From assembly GCF_002941025.1 (NCBI RefSeq), contig NZ_PTJS01000001.1, forward strand, positions 806,001-870,000: DNA of 64,000 bases. The letters run 5' to 3'. The notes under the pieces were generated by a model. The model saw only the letters and a program-made list of their open reading frames with translations, was not told the origin of the DNA and did no database searches. How positions within the stretch are numbered: position 1 is the stretch's first letter; each line of letters begins with the position of its first letter. A program made the position numbers and the translations under genes. The stretch is from Streptomyces sp. QL37. Its GTDB lineage: Bacteria; Actinomycetota; Actinomycetes; Streptomycetales; Streptomycetaceae. Below, in pieces: positions 33,924-43,307 of this stretch.

Positions 33924-34658
33924 TCAATGCGGTGCCGGTGCCGGGTCCAGGGCGTTGCCGACGGTGCAGCCGCCCTCTCCGGGCATCCGCTGGATCCTGG
34001 GCGGCGTCCACACCTCGGTGGCTCCCGGGCCCACGCGGGCAAGCAGGCAGTCCTGCGGGTCGAAGCCGTTGCCCTTCACCGACAGGAGGACGCCGACCCG
34101 GCCGCCGTCGGCCTTCACCTCGGTACGTATCGCCGGATCCATGTCCAGGGCGGCCAGCACACGGCGTACCTCGGCCTCGTCCACGCGGCCGCGCTCAGGC
34201 ACCCTGGGGAGTCTCGCGCGGAGCTCCTCGTACGGCAGCCGGGGCGGTTCGGGCGGTGGGGCGAAGGTCAGCGGACGGCTGTCCGGGCAGTCCACGTCGC
34301 GGGGTTCCTCACGCCACTCCGACTCGGGCGACACCCGCACCTCGAAGCAGCGCCGCACGGTGACCTCCTCGACATCGAACCATCCGTTGTACGCCGACCC
34401 CGACGTGCGGACGACGACGTCGACGCCGTCCCCGTCGTGAGTCGAGGTACCCGTCACCCGCATTACCTCGACCCCGTCGATGCCGGAGGCTGCGCGTCCC
34501 GCCTCCTCCGCCGTACGCGGACGCTGGCCGTAGAGCCGCTCGCCCGCCCTCCCGGCCACCTCCCGTGCGGCATCCGTCGCCACACCCTCGGAGGACTGCA
34601 CCACCCCGCAGGCGACGGTGAACAGCAACAGCGGTGCGATCAGCAGCAGTCGGCGCAT
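33924..34658 (-). CDS. Secreted lipoprotein of unknown function
   Basis: A 244-residue protein starting at ATG 34658 with GGTGGAGG upstream. The signal is MRRLLLIAPLLLFTVACG with lipobox Cys17, so it is anchored outside the membrane. The mature part has a region VEVMRVTGTSTHDGDGVDVVVRTSGSAYNGWFDVEEVTVRRCFEV and a second half with EAEVRRVLAALDMDPAIRTEVKADGGRVGVLL. Two cysteines (CFEV, DCPDS) may pair. I recognise the general type of Streptomyces lipoprotein but no functional family. Confidence 0.8.
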   Translation of the reverse strand: MRRLLLIAPLLLFTVACGVVQSSEGVATDAAREVAGRAGERLYGQRPRTAEEAGRAASGIDGVEVMRVTGTSTHDGDGVDVVVRTSGSAYNGWFDVEEVTVRRCFEVRVSPESEWREEPRDVDCPDSRPLTFAPPPEPPRLPYEELRARLPRVPERGRVDEAEVRRVLAALDMDPAIRTEVKADGGRVGVLLSVKGNGFDPQDCLLARVGPGATEVWTPPRIQRMPGEGGCTVGNALDPAPAPH

Positions 34659-34845
34659 GCCTCCACCCTTTCGGCGCCGTGCGGCGGGCGACCGCTCGCG
34701 TACTCGCACCGGCGTACGTGATCGTACTCACCGCTCGAAGTCGTCGCGGAACGGGAGGAGATCACCGAGTCGGAGGTCCGGGGCCCGGATGCTCCGTACC
34801 CCCGGTCGCCACGATGAGAACACACGGGGTACCGGGCCTTGGACA

Positions 34846-35814
34846 ATGACCGGCATGACCTCCCTTCACTCGAACCCGCTCTTCACCCGGCTCGCGGACG
34901 CCGAACGGATCCTCGTCGCGGGCGCGGGAGGCGGCTTCGACATCTACTCCGGCCTGCCGTTGGCTCTCTCCCTCCTGCACCAAGGCAAGCAGGTGCATCT
35001 CGCGAACCTCTCCTTCAGCGCACTCGAAGGTCTCCCGACCGACGGCTGGGCCGCACCCGACCTGGCCGCCGTCACTCCCGACTCCGCTCCGCACCAGAGC
35101 TACTTCCCGGAGCGGACCCTCGCCCAGTGGCTGCACCAGCACGACTACCCGTCCACCGTGTACGCCTTCCCCCAGACCGGGGTGCGTCCGCTGCGCAGCG
35201 CCTACCAGGCACTGGTCGAGCTGCACCGCATCGACGCCGTGGTGCTGGTCGACGGCGGTACGGACATCCTGATGCGCGGTGACGAGGCCGGGCTCGGCAC
35301 TCCGGAGGAGGATCTGGCCAGCGTGGCGGCGCTGGCCGCGCTGGACGACATACGGACCCGGCTCGTCGTGTCGGTCGGGTTCGGTGTGGACGCGTACCAC
35401 GGCGTCAACCACTCGCACGTACTGGAGAACATCGCCGCGCTGGAGCGCGACGGCGCGTACCTCGGTGCGTTCTCGATACCGCGCGCCACCCGCGAGGGCG
35501 CGCTCTACCTCGACGCGGTGGAGCACGCGCAGCAACACACCCCGCAGCATCCGAGCATCGTGAACGGTTCGATCGCGGCAGCCGTGCGCGGCTCATTCGG
35601 GGATGTCCGATTCACTGATCGCACCCGCGGCAGCGAGTTGTTCGTGAACCCGCTGATGTCCCTGTACTTCTCCTTCGACCTCCCGGGCCTGGCTGCCCGC
35701 TGTCTGTACCTGGACCGGATCGAGGACACCTACCTGATGCGCCAAGTCCATTCGCGTATAGCCGAGTTCCGCGATTCCACGGTGACCCGGCCGCCCCGCC
35801 GCTTCCCGCACTGA
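34846..35814 (+). CDS. DUF1152 domain protein
   Basis: A protein of about 322 residues of the DUF1152 family: a Rossmann-like start (ADAERILVAGAGGGFDIYSGLPLALSLLHQGK), VVLVDGGTDILMRGDEAGLGTPEEDLAS and GFGVDAYHGVNHSHVLENIAAL. Its function is not established. Two in-frame ATGs (34846 and 34855) are possible. It is divergent from the lipoprotein gene. Confidence 0.88.
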   Translation: MTGMTSLHSNPLFTRLADAERILVAGAGGGFDIYSGLPLALSLLHQGKQVHLANLSFSALEGLPTDGWAAPDLAAVTPDSAPHQSYFPERTLAQWLHQHDYPSTVYAFPQTGVRPLRSAYQALVELHRIDAVVLVDGGTDILMRGDEAGLGTPEEDLASVAALAALDDIRTRLVVSVGFGVDAYHGVNHSHVLENIAALERDGAYLGAFSIPRATREGALYLDAVEHAQQHTPQHPSIVNGSIAAAVRGSFGDVRFTDRTRGSELFVNPLMSLYFSFDLPGLAARCLYLDRIEDTYLMRQVHSRIAEFRDSTVTRPPRRFPH

Positions 35815-35905
35815 GGCAGGATGTGCGGGCGCTCATGCCCTGACCGTCAAAGGCGGTGTCATGGGAGCCTTCCCAACCTCGTGCGTCCGTCGGATGATCG
35901 GTCCC

Positions 35906-36439
35906 ATGGCGTTCTTCTCCTCCTCCGTCCGGCTGTGGCTGATCCCCAGCGCCGTCCTTCTCATCGGGTCGGCGGCCTGGGGAGCGCTCCGCTACCCGCA
36001 CCTACCGGGCCGGATACCGAAGCACATCGGCGCCGACGGAGTGGACGCCTGGACGGACAGGTCGATCGGCAGCGCGTTCCTGCTGGTCTTTCTGTACGCG
36101 GGAACGACGCTTCTGATGGCCGGCTGCGCGGAACTGACACTACGAGTGACGCCGCGCGACGAACTGCCGGACCCCGGCGCTTCGCCGTTCGCCGCCGCGC
36201 AGGCGACATCGCCCCTGCTCAACAGGCCCGTCAGCCGGGAATCGGCACGCCGGGTCGCACGCGCTCTGCTGTTGTTCAACGCCTGCATCGGCGTCTCGTT
36301 CCTCGCGGGCTGCGGAATACTCTGGCGGTCCACACCGGACCCGAACGTGCCGGCGTGGTTCTTCGCGGCGATGACCCTGCCGCTCCTCGCCGGCACCGCC
36401 GTGACCATCGCAGCGGCCGTGAAAGGCCGTGGACGATAG
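35906..36439 (+). CDS. DUF1648-containing membrane protein
   Basis: A protein of about 177 residues with four hydrophobic helices: LWLIPSAVLLIGSAAWGAL, AFLLVFLYAGTTLLMAGCAEL, ALLLFNACIGVSFLAGCGIL and FFAAMTLPLLAGTAVTIAAAV. The first loop has the DUF1648 motif YPHLPGRIPKHIGADGVDAWTDRS. Such proteins resemble immunity and sporulation-delay membrane proteins, but no role is assigned here. Starts at 35894 and 35906 are both possible. Convergent with the eCIS-type protein gene. Confidence 0.78.
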   Translation: MAFFSSSVRLWLIPSAVLLIGSAAWGALRYPHLPGRIPKHIGADGVDAWTDRSIGSAFLLVFLYAGTTLLMAGCAELTLRVTPRDELPDPGASPFAAAQATSPLLNRPVSRESARRVARALLLFNACIGVSFLAGCGILWRSTPDPNVPAWFFAAMTLPLLAGTAVTIAAAVKGRGR

Positions 36440-36507
36440 GGACATCGGTGGTCCAGGACCTCGACCACGCGCCCGCAGCGCCTCTCGACAGCCGCAGAGC
36501 CTCCTGG

Positions 36508-38088
36508 TCACCCCGACGCCAGTTGCTCCGCTATCTCCTGAATCCAACCAGCTGTCTTTGCAGGGTCGTTGAGGGAATCGGCCCATGCTTCCGGCTCCAG
36601 TTCGTGCTTGGCCGGGCCGGACTTGAGTGCGACGAGCAGGGCCCTGGCGGACTCCCGCATCTCTGCCGTCGTTCTGCCACTCCCGGAGATGTCGGGACCT
36701 GCCGCCAAGGCGTAGATCTCGCGCGCCATGGCCTGGCGTTCGCCCTTCGACACCTTCTTCCAGAACCTCAGGGCATGTTGCAGCGACTCCTTGCGGGACG
36801 CGGCATCCGCCGGCGTCTCGGCCTCCGGCGACCAGCGCTCGGGATGGCGGACCTCCTCGTAGCGCTTCGTGGCGGCGCGGAGCGCCTTGTACATGGTGAC
36901 GCCGAGGACCAGGCCGGCCCCGGCCCCGGCCAGGCCCCATCCGACCGGGTTGCTCGCGAGCCCGGCGGTTCCCGCCGCGACCGCCGTCACGACGCCGGCC
37001 GCCGCCTTGGTCGATTCGCCCAACCCGCCGCCGACCGTCTCCTTGCCGATCTTGGTGAGCTGCTTCTTCTTCGCGTACCCCTGCAACGTACTCAGCTTTT
37101 CCACGTCTCTTTCGGCGCGCTGGAGGCTCTCGGCGGCGTCGCGGGCTTCACCCATCGCCTCCCAGGCGGCGTCGACGGCCTCGGAAACGAGCTCCAGCCG
37201 TCCCTGGCCCTCGTCGTCCTTCCAGTAGGCGTCCAGCGCGACGTAGGCTTCCGCAGCGGCCCAGTCGGCCTGCTCGCGCGACTCGTTCAGCCGGGCCAGT
37301 GACCCCGCGTGCACGAGGTGCGGGTCCCCCAGTTCCTTGATCTGCTTGTACTTGCGGGCCGCTCCCCCGGCCCGGAACACGGCCCGCATGCCCTTGACCG
37401 CACCGATGGACGCGCTGGCGATCCCGCTCGCCTCGGACGCCACCGCGGCGTCCGCCGCCTTCTGGAGCTTGGTCACCTCCTTGGCGATGGCGGCGCTGTA
37501 ACTCCCCGAACTGGCGGCGCCGACGACCGCGTCGGTCCCCTTGGTCCTGGCCTTCTTCTTCGCCGTGTGATGGCCGGCCCCGGTCTGGTGCTTCCGGGCG
37601 CCCTTCATGTTCTTGTACGCGTCCATGCCACTGACCACGGTGCCCGCGGCCTCCGTGAGGAGGTTCCCCGACGCCGCGGAGGTGCCCGAGGCGGCTGCGG
37701 AGTGCTTGAGGCCCTCGTTGGCCGCGGCGGCGGCCTGCTGGGTGAAGGCCGCGTTGGTGGGGGTCTGGATGCCCTTGATGAAGGTGTCGATGGGCTCGAG
37801 ATTCTTCTTGAACCTGTCGAGGAGCCCGGCGATCCGGTCGCGATAGTTCTTCTTCGCCGCGGCGGACGCGTCGGCCTTCTCCGCCGCCCTCCCACTCCCG
37901 GTGTCCCGGGCGCGCTGCACCACCGCGGTCGCGGCCCGGTTACCGGCGTGGGACTGCATCTGAAGGAGGGCGTGCTCCGTCGAACGTGCGGACGTACTCC
38001 CGGTCCGGTTCCCTTCCCGACCATGCCGGGCCGACGTCAGGGCGGCCGCGGACCGTCGTGTCGAGGTGCGGTGGATCGGGGTGCTCAT
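36508..38088 (-). CDS. Putative eCIS-associated cargo/effector protein
   Basis: A 526-residue protein starting at ATG 38088 with AGGAGAGG upstream. Residues 41-60 (LLQMQSHAGNRAATAVVQRA) match the N-terminal leader pattern LxxxQxxxGNxAxxxxxQR seen in proteins linked to extracellular contractile injection systems and DUF4157 proteins. The rest is Ala/Lys-rich and helical: coiled-coil-like segments, two glycine-rich hydrophobic stretches at about 360-402 (GVVTAVAAGTAGLAS and LAGAGAGLVLGVTMY), then a charged helical C-terminus of about 120 residues. There is no signal peptide, so delivery by another machine fits. I recognise no enzymatic motif; membrane disruption is a guess from the hydrophobic stretches. 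Confidence 0.72.
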   Translation of the reverse strand: MSTPIHRTSTRRSAAALTSARHGREGNRTGSTSARSTEHALLQMQSHAGNRAATAVVQRARDTGSGRAAEKADASAAAKKNYRDRIAGLLDRFKKNLEPIDTFIKGIQTPTNAAFTQQAAAAANEGLKHSAAASGTSAASGNLLTEAAGTVVSGMDAYKNMKGARKHQTGAGHHTAKKKARTKGTDAVVGAASSGSYSAAIAKEVTKLQKAADAAVASEASGIASASIGAVKGMRAVFRAGGAARKYKQIKELGDPHLVHAGSLARLNESREQADWAAAEAYVALDAYWKDDEGQGRLELVSEAVDAAWEAMGEARDAAESLQRAERDVEKLSTLQGYAKKKQLTKIGKETVGGGLGESTKAAAGVVTAVAAGTAGLASNPVGWGLAGAGAGLVLGVTMYKALRAATKRYEEVRHPERWSPEAETPADAASRKESLQHALRFWKKVSKGERQAMAREIYALAAGPDISGSGRTTAEMRESARALLVALKSGPAKHELEPEAWADSLNDPAKTAGWIQEIAEQLASG

Positions 38089-38807
38089 GGATGTACCTCT
38101 CCTGCTACCGGACCGGGGGAGGCGAAAAGTAGCCGGGCCCGGCCAACGGAAGGGGTGCAGCGGGAGAATTTCTCGCGGATGCCGCGGGATACGTTGTGGC
38201 GCGTTCAATCGGGCGTCGCGTGCTCGCGGTGCCGACGCTGCCGGATCCGGGGAGCCCGGACACGCCGCGTGGCCACCGGGTGGGCCTCGCGGGGATTCGC
38301 CGGCTCGACGAGCCGCTCGGTCCGCCCGGGCGGTGCCGAGCCGCGGAAGCCGGGAGTTGTGGCTCTTGTCGGCGAGTTCGTCCGCTCGTCCGCCCCGGTG
38401 TCGGTCAGTTGCCCCATCCCCTGTTCCGGCTCGACAGCCCGGAAGCTCGCTTCCCAGCCAGGTTTCACCTTCGGGCGCGACGACTTCGGACGGGCCTGAG
38501 GCTTGTGCGAGGTTCACCACCTCATTCGCTACCTGCTCGCGAAATGTCCGCTCACCGCACACGGAATGTCCGCGAATCGGCGACCGGTGAGTGCGCGGGC
38601 GCACCGTCTCACGCGCCTTCCACGTGTGACCAAGGCGATGTTTGAGGCGCCTCCCCTTTGCAAGATCAACGCCGCCACGGCCTGCGCATTTTCAGAGCCC
38701 TTCGCGCGGCCGGAACCGTGCTATTGCCGTCGGCTTGTCTCGCATACCGTCTTTCGATTGTGCGCTCTGCACAAACGATCGAATTTTCAAGAGGAAGGCA
38801 GCACCTC
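38089..38807. other. Non-coding region between eCIS-type gene and secreted nuclease gene
   Basis: About 720 bp without a credible gene. The right part (38640-38800) is markedly less GC-rich than its surroundings and probably holds the nuclease promoter. A direct repeat AATGTCCGC occurs at 38543-38551 and 38565-38573 (22-bp period) and could bind a regulator. Open frames that cross the region lack protein-like composition. Confidence 0.5.
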
Positions 38808-41800
38808 GTGTCTCCTGACACACAGCTCTCCCGGTCCAGACGGAGACGGGGCGGACGGACGTCCCGTACAGCCGCGGCAGCAGCCCTGCTGCTGCTCGCC
38901 GAGGCGGCTTTCGTCGCCGGCGGTACAGCCGTCGCGGCGACCCCCGAGCCGGAAGTGGCCACGACGACGGCCCGACAGCCCTCCGAGAGCGAGATCTTCG
39001 CCTCCGACATGGCGTGGGCGGCCGCCCACGCCGAGGGCTCCGCGGCCTGGGCGATCCTGGAGGCGAAGAAGACCGGCAAGAAGGTCGTCGTCACCGACGA
39101 GACCACCGAGACGAGCTACACCGTCGCCAACCCCCAGGGCACCCTGACCACTGAGCTCACCGCCGGCCCCGAACGCGTCTGGCGCGACGGGAGATGGCAG
39201 CAGGTCGACGTCACCCTCGACCGCGCGGCGGACGGCTCCGTGGGGGCGAAGAACCACCCCAAGGGCCTGCGCCTGGCCGGTCAGGGCGGCGCCCGAGCCA
39301 CCTCCTTACGCGCTGCCGAGGACGCCGCGCCCCGCGACCTGGTCACCCTCGGCCAAGGCGACGAGAGCGTGACGCTGCAGTGGAAGGGCGGTCTTCCGGA
39401 GCCCGAACTGGACGGCACCCGCGCCCGCTACCCGAACGTCGTGCCCGGCGCCGACGTCATCATCGATGCCACCCGCACCGGATTCGAGCAGTTCGTCGAG
39501 ATCGGTGAGCGACCGGCCGGATCCTACGCCTACACCCTGCCTGTCAAGGCCGAGGGCCTGAAGGCGCGGGCGAACAAGGACGGCTCGGTCACCTTCACCG
39601 ATGCCAGGACGGGCCAGGCCCGGGCCACCATGCCGGCCCCGGTGATGTGGGACGCGGCCGTCGACAAGGCTTCCGGCGAGCACACGAACCGGGCGCGCGT
39701 CGACATGGAGGTCGTCGACAGGGGCACAGGCCGGATCGACCTGGTGGTCACCCCCTCGGCGAAGTTCCTCGCCGACCCGGACACGAAGTTCCCGGTCACC
39801 GTCGACCCGTCCACCTCGGCCCTCGCGAACACCTTCGACACCTATGTGCAGCAGGGCGAGACCGTCGACTGGTCCAACGACACCGAACTCGACCTGGGCA
39901 ACCCCGGGACCACCAACGCCGACGGCACCCCCCGCACCGCACGCTCGTTCATCACGTGGAACACCACGCCGATCCAGGACGCGCTGATCGTCGACACCAA
40001 CCTGGCCCTGTGGAACTTCCACTCCGGCAACACGGACTGCACCGCCCAGTCCTGGACCGTCTGGGACACCAGCGCCCCCTCCACCTCCTCGCGGTGGACG
40101 TCGCAGCCCACGTGGAATCAGCAGTACCACTCCTCCACGCAGACCGCAGGCAACCCGGACTGCACCGCCACGCAGCCCGACGGCTGGATCAACGCCGACG
40201 TCGACACCCTCGTACAGTCCTGGGCGTCCGCCAAGGCCACTCGCGGCCACATGGGCCTGCGCGCCGCCACCGACGACGTCAAGGCTTGGAAGCGGGTCAA
40301 CTCCGCGAACAGCACGGCCAATCAGCCCAAGCTGTCCGTCACGTACAACTACCGCCCCTCCGACGGCACGAACCGGCAGGCCGGCGCACCGTTCAAGTCG
40401 TACGCGGGCGTGTGGGCGGTGAACACCACCTCTCCGGTCCTGCGGGATACGTTCACCGACCCGGACGGGGACAAGGTCAACGGAACCTTCCAGGTCTACG
40501 ACGCCGCCACGAACACCCCGATCACCACACCCTCCGGTGAGGGCCTGCTCGTGTCCGACTTCGTCGACTCCGGGAAGCCCGCCTCCGTCACCGTCCCGGC
40601 AGGACAGCTCAAGGACGGCAGGACCTACAAGTTCCGCACCAACGCCTACGACGGCACGCACTACAACCTCAGCTGGTCCGGCTGGACCCAGTTCGTCGTC
40701 GACACCACTGCCCCCGGTGAGCCGCAGACCATCACCTCCCAGACCTATCCGGAGGACTGGGGCGGAGCCTCCGGTGTGGCGGGCACCTTCGACGTCACCA
40801 CCGGTGCCCCGGACGCCGACAAGGTCCAGTTCCGCCTCGACCCGTACGAGGACGACGCGGCCGACTACGGCTGGCAGTCGGTAGCCACCACCACCGGTAC
40901 GGCGAAGGCCGCGGCTGTGGATGCCACGTACACCTTGACCCCGGCGGCGGACGGCAACCACACGGTGCAGACCCGTACGGTCGACCGGGCAGCCAATGTG
41001 GGGCCGATCAAGGACTACGGATTCACCTCCGGGACCCGGGACTACAACCGCAAGCAGAAGATCGACATCGCGATCCCGCAGCTGGATCCGAACGCCGCAC
41101 CGCCGGCCCAGACCGACACACCGCAGGCGCCGCCGAAGCCCGGCGCCGATGCTGTCGGCTGGAAGGGCTGGGAGCCCCGCACCTTCGCCGAGGGCGGCAC
41201 GAAGGTCACCGTCACACCCAAGATGGAACGGTCCCTCGACGGCACCCGTAAGGCTGCGCAGGCCATGCGCACCAGGGCACCGTCCTACCCGGACCCGATC
41301 ATCAAGGGCTCGTGGTGCCAGCCATCGCTGTTCGGTGAGGCACAGAAGTCGCTGATCACGCGTAACGAGGCGTGCCTCTTCTACGACATGGGCTACGAGG
41401 TGACGTACACCTACCAAGGGCTCCCGGTCGCCACGTACCGCGCTGACTTCGAGTTCGCCTTCCAGGTCAAGACCGACCCGAAGACGGCTGAGATCAAAAC
41501 CTGGATCGAGATCAACCCGGTCTACAACAACTTCCCGCCGGATGACCGGGCCGTGCTGCTCGGTGACGGCGGCGAGGACGCCTTCATCGACTCCATGTGC
41601 TACAGCGACGGTTGTGAAGGCGGATCGGGAGCGAAGAACTTCGACTTCTTCAACGACCTGAGCTGGAAGGGCGGCGGGGAGCACGACCCGACGGACGGGC
41701 ACATGGCCACCGGCACCGCCGACCACAAGTGGAACGGCAGCGTCGCCAACTCCTCGGGCGCGCGCGACATCGATCTGTCGAAGGAACTCCCGGTGTGGTT

Positions 41801-42626
41801 CGTGGGCCACTTCGTCACCGAGTCGGGCCCGCCGGACGGCAAGGGCGACAAGGACCAGGACACCGGACCGTGGCGATCCCCCGCCATCGACGTGCGGTGC
41901 GACAAGGTCGCGGCGAACGGTACGGATGCGGGCTGTGTACTGCCGCAGTACTTCCCCCAATACAAATTCAACACCGCCAAGTACCCGTCGGCCGCGGCGC
42001 ATGCCTGGCTGGTCCAGAACAAGTCGAAGGTCAAGGGGAGCGGAAAGACCCGCTCCGATGCCCTGCAGTACCTTCCGAGGAAGGAGCGCAACGAGTCGTC
42101 GTACGAGCGAAAGGCGAACCGGGACAAGGTGATGTGCCCCAAGTCGCGCTCCAAGCGGACCGACGGCTGGGTCCCGAACAAGCCTTTCCTCAAGCACCCG
42201 TGGACCGCTCTGCACCCGGAGATCACCGAGGGGGCCGCCGAGTCGGTGTCCTGTGACGAGTTCCCGTTCTCCTCCACCTACCAGTCTCCGGGAGTTCCGG
42301 CGGCGAACGGCGGACAGAACCCAGCCGGTGCCAACGGCGGCGGCGAGTGCATCCAGACCGTCGCGGCCACGACCGATGACGGCAGTGAACATCTTCTGGA
42401 CGACACCCGGTACGACGCGCCGACGTTCGACGAGAACTGCGGCCGGTCGTCCATGTCGCTGAAGGTCAACTCCGGTTCGATGAGCCTGGACAACTTCTAC
42501 GAGGCGTTCCTGAAGAAGTTCCGGATCATCGACAAGGACAGGTACACCCTCGACCCGGGCAATGCCTGGTTCAAGGGATGCGACACCACCAAGGCCGACC
42601 TCGTCTGCACGATGGCCAAGCCCTGA
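38808..42626 (+). CDS. Secreted DNRLRE-domain protein with C-terminal NucA/NucB-type nuclease
   Basis: A 1272-residue protein starting at GTG 38808 (AGAGGAAGG upstream). A basic signal peptide spans residues 1-44 (RRRRGGRTSRTAAAAALLLLAEAAFVAGGTAVAA). A long beta-rich N-terminal region with VWRDGRWQQVDVTL precedes a DNRLRE domain at about 336-515 (NTFDTYVQQGET through NQPKLSVTYNY) and Ig-like segments. The C-terminal 150 residues contain SCDEFPFSSTYQS, the catalytic motif of NucA/NucB DNases. DNRLRE-headed Streptomyces proteins usually continue into RHS repeats with a toxin tip; here RHS repeats are absent and the toxin follows more directly. A convergent SMI1/KNR4 gene follows, as expected for toxin-immunity pairs. 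Confidence 0.87.
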   Translation: MSPDTQLSRSRRRRGGRTSRTAAAAALLLLAEAAFVAGGTAVAATPEPEVATTTARQPSESEIFASDMAWAAAHAEGSAAWAILEAKKTGKKVVVTDETTETSYTVANPQGTLTTELTAGPERVWRDGRWQQVDVTLDRAADGSVGAKNHPKGLRLAGQGGARATSLRAAEDAAPRDLVTLGQGDESVTLQWKGGLPEPELDGTRARYPNVVPGADVIIDATRTGFEQFVEIGERPAGSYAYTLPVKAEGLKARANKDGSVTFTDARTGQARATMPAPVMWDAAVDKASGEHTNRARVDMEVVDRGTGRIDLVVTPSAKFLADPDTKFPVTVDPSTSALANTFDTYVQQGETVDWSNDTELDLGNPGTTNADGTPRTARSFITWNTTPIQDALIVDTNLALWNFHSGNTDCTAQSWTVWDTSAPSTSSRWTSQPTWNQQYHSSTQTAGNPDCTATQPDGWINADVDTLVQSWASAKATRGHMGLRAATDDVKAWKRVNSANSTANQPKLSVTYNYRPSDGTNRQAGAPFKSYAGVWAVNTTSPVLRDTFTDPDGDKVNGTFQVYDAATNTPITTPSGEGLLVSDFVDSGKPASVTVPAGQLKDGRTYKFRTNAYDGTHYNLSWSGWTQFVVDTTAPGEPQTITSQTYPEDWGGASGVAGTFDVTTGAPDADKVQFRLDPYEDDAADYGWQSVATTTGTAKAAAVDATYTLTPAADGNHTVQTRTVDRAANVGPIKDYGFTSGTRDYNRKQKIDIAIPQLDPNAAPPAQTDTPQAPPKPGADAVGWKGWEPRTFAEGGTKVTVTPKMERSLDGTRKAAQAMRTRAPSYPDPIIKGSWCQPSLFGEAQKSLITRNEACLFYDMGYEVTYTYQGLPVATYRADFEFAFQVKTDPKTAEIKTWIEINPVYNNFPPDDRAVLLGDGGEDAFIDSMCYSDGCEGGSGAKNFDFFNDLSWKGGGEHDPTDGHMATGTADHKWNGSVANSSGARDIDLSKELPVWFVGHFVTESGPPDGKGDKDQDTGPWRSPAIDVRCDKVAANGTDAGCVLPQYFPQYKFNTAKYPSAAAHAWLVQNKSKVKGSGKTRSDALQYLPRKERNESSYERKANRDKVMCPKSRSKRTDGWVPNKPFLKHPWTALHPEITEGAAESVSCDEFPFSSTYQSPGVPAANGGQNPAGANGGGECIQTVAATTDDGSEHLLDDTRYDAPTFDENCGRSSMSLKVNSGSMSLDNFYEAFLKKFRIIDKDRYTLDPGNAWFKGCDTTKADLVCTMAKP

Positions 42627-42632
42627 GCACCA

Positions 42633-42673
42633 GGCCGGCCGGCACCGGGCCCCTGGCCCGGTGCCGGCCGGCC
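42633..42673. terminator. Bidirectional terminator, 19-bp stem
   Basis: Perfect 19-bp GC-rich arms (GGCCGGCCGGCACCGGGCC and its complement) with a 3-nt loop lie between the stop codons of the convergent nuclease and SMI1/KNR4 genes. Confidence 0.85.
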
Positions 42674-42677
42674 GCGT

Positions 42678-43307
42678 TCAGTGCAGCGGCGCCCAGTCCT
42701 CGGCCGCATCCGTCAGCCACGGCCTCTGCGGGTCGTCCCAGATCAGGCAGCGGTAAACGATGCCCGGCACGCCGGACGAGCCCATCAGATCAGCGGGCCC
42801 CACCGTCAAGGTGCGGTGCACGGCGCCCAGGTAGGCGGCGATCGACGGATACCGCGGATCGTCGATCCCCTCGGGGAGCTCCCAGGACCCGACGCCGTCA
42901 GGGCCCGCGTAGTGGCCGGACTCAGGCCCGGCTTCGTCCCGTGTGAGCCAGGGAACGACCGGTGCGCCCCACCCGCTGCTGCCGCCGAGAAGCACCGCGG
43001 ACATGGCTTGCTCCGGAGTGAACATGATCCCGCCGGGCAGGAAGGCCCCCGAGCCGACCTCCTCCTGCTCGTCGCCTTCGATCTCCTGATGCTCCACCCC
43101 GCCGCAAAGCCGCCACAGCGCCTTCAACTCGGCAGGCAGCCCGTACCCGAGGTGGTGTCTCAGCTGATCATCCGCCGCGGTGATGTCCTCCTCCGGTGCC
43201 GGCGGGAGCAGGGAGGCATACGAGGTGGGAGCATGTTCCGCCAGCCAACGGGTGAGAGCCTCCCATGCCTCGGCAAGGGCTTCGTCCTCATGTCTTCGTA
43301 TCGCCAT
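42678..43307 (-). CDS. SMI1/KNR4-family protein, candidate immunity protein
   Basis: This 209-residue protein starts at ATG 43307 (MAIRRHEDEALAEAWEALTRWL). It shows the SMI1/KNR4 pattern: ITAADDQLRHHLGYGLPAELKALWRLCGGVEHQ at about 50-85, FLPGGIMFTPEQAMS, a WGAPVVPWL core and a C-terminal YPSIAAYLGAV helix. This superfamily is one of the commonest immunity families for secreted nuclease toxins. Its position tail-to-tail with the NucA/NucB protein, only about 50 bp away, supports but does not prove that pairing. Confidence 0.85.
   Translation of the reverse strand: MAIRRHEDEALAEAWEALTRWLAEHAPTSYASLLPPAPEEDITAADDQLRHHLGYGLPAELKALWRLCGGVEHQEIEGDEQEEVGSGAFLPGGIMFTPEQAMSAVLLGGSSGWGAPVVPWLTRDEAGPESGHYAGPDGVGSWELPEGIDDPRYPSIAAYLGAVHRTLTVGPADLMGSSGVPGIVYRCLIWDDPQRPWLTDAAEDWAPLH

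Noticed and set aside
33676..34011. Minus-strand frame with ACGYAGHVAVVVLTEVDSSC
   Set aside because: It looks partly protein-like but has no credible start or RBS, overlaps the lipoprotein gene and matches no known family; kept only as a note in the intergenic entry.
36508..38604. N-terminal extension of the eCIS-type protein to 38604
   Set aside because: The extra 172 residues are Arg/Pro/Gly-rich with no structure; the ATG at 38088 has a good ribosome-binding site and gives the expected leader position.
39306..42392. A 1028-codon open frame antisense to the secreted nuclease gene, and similar long antisense frames at 14725-16446, 54910-57660, 59493-61499 and 6782-8458
   Set aside because: They lie opposite well-supported genes, have the Arg/Gly/Val-rich composition of GC-biased shadow frames and show no family features or ribosome-binding sites.
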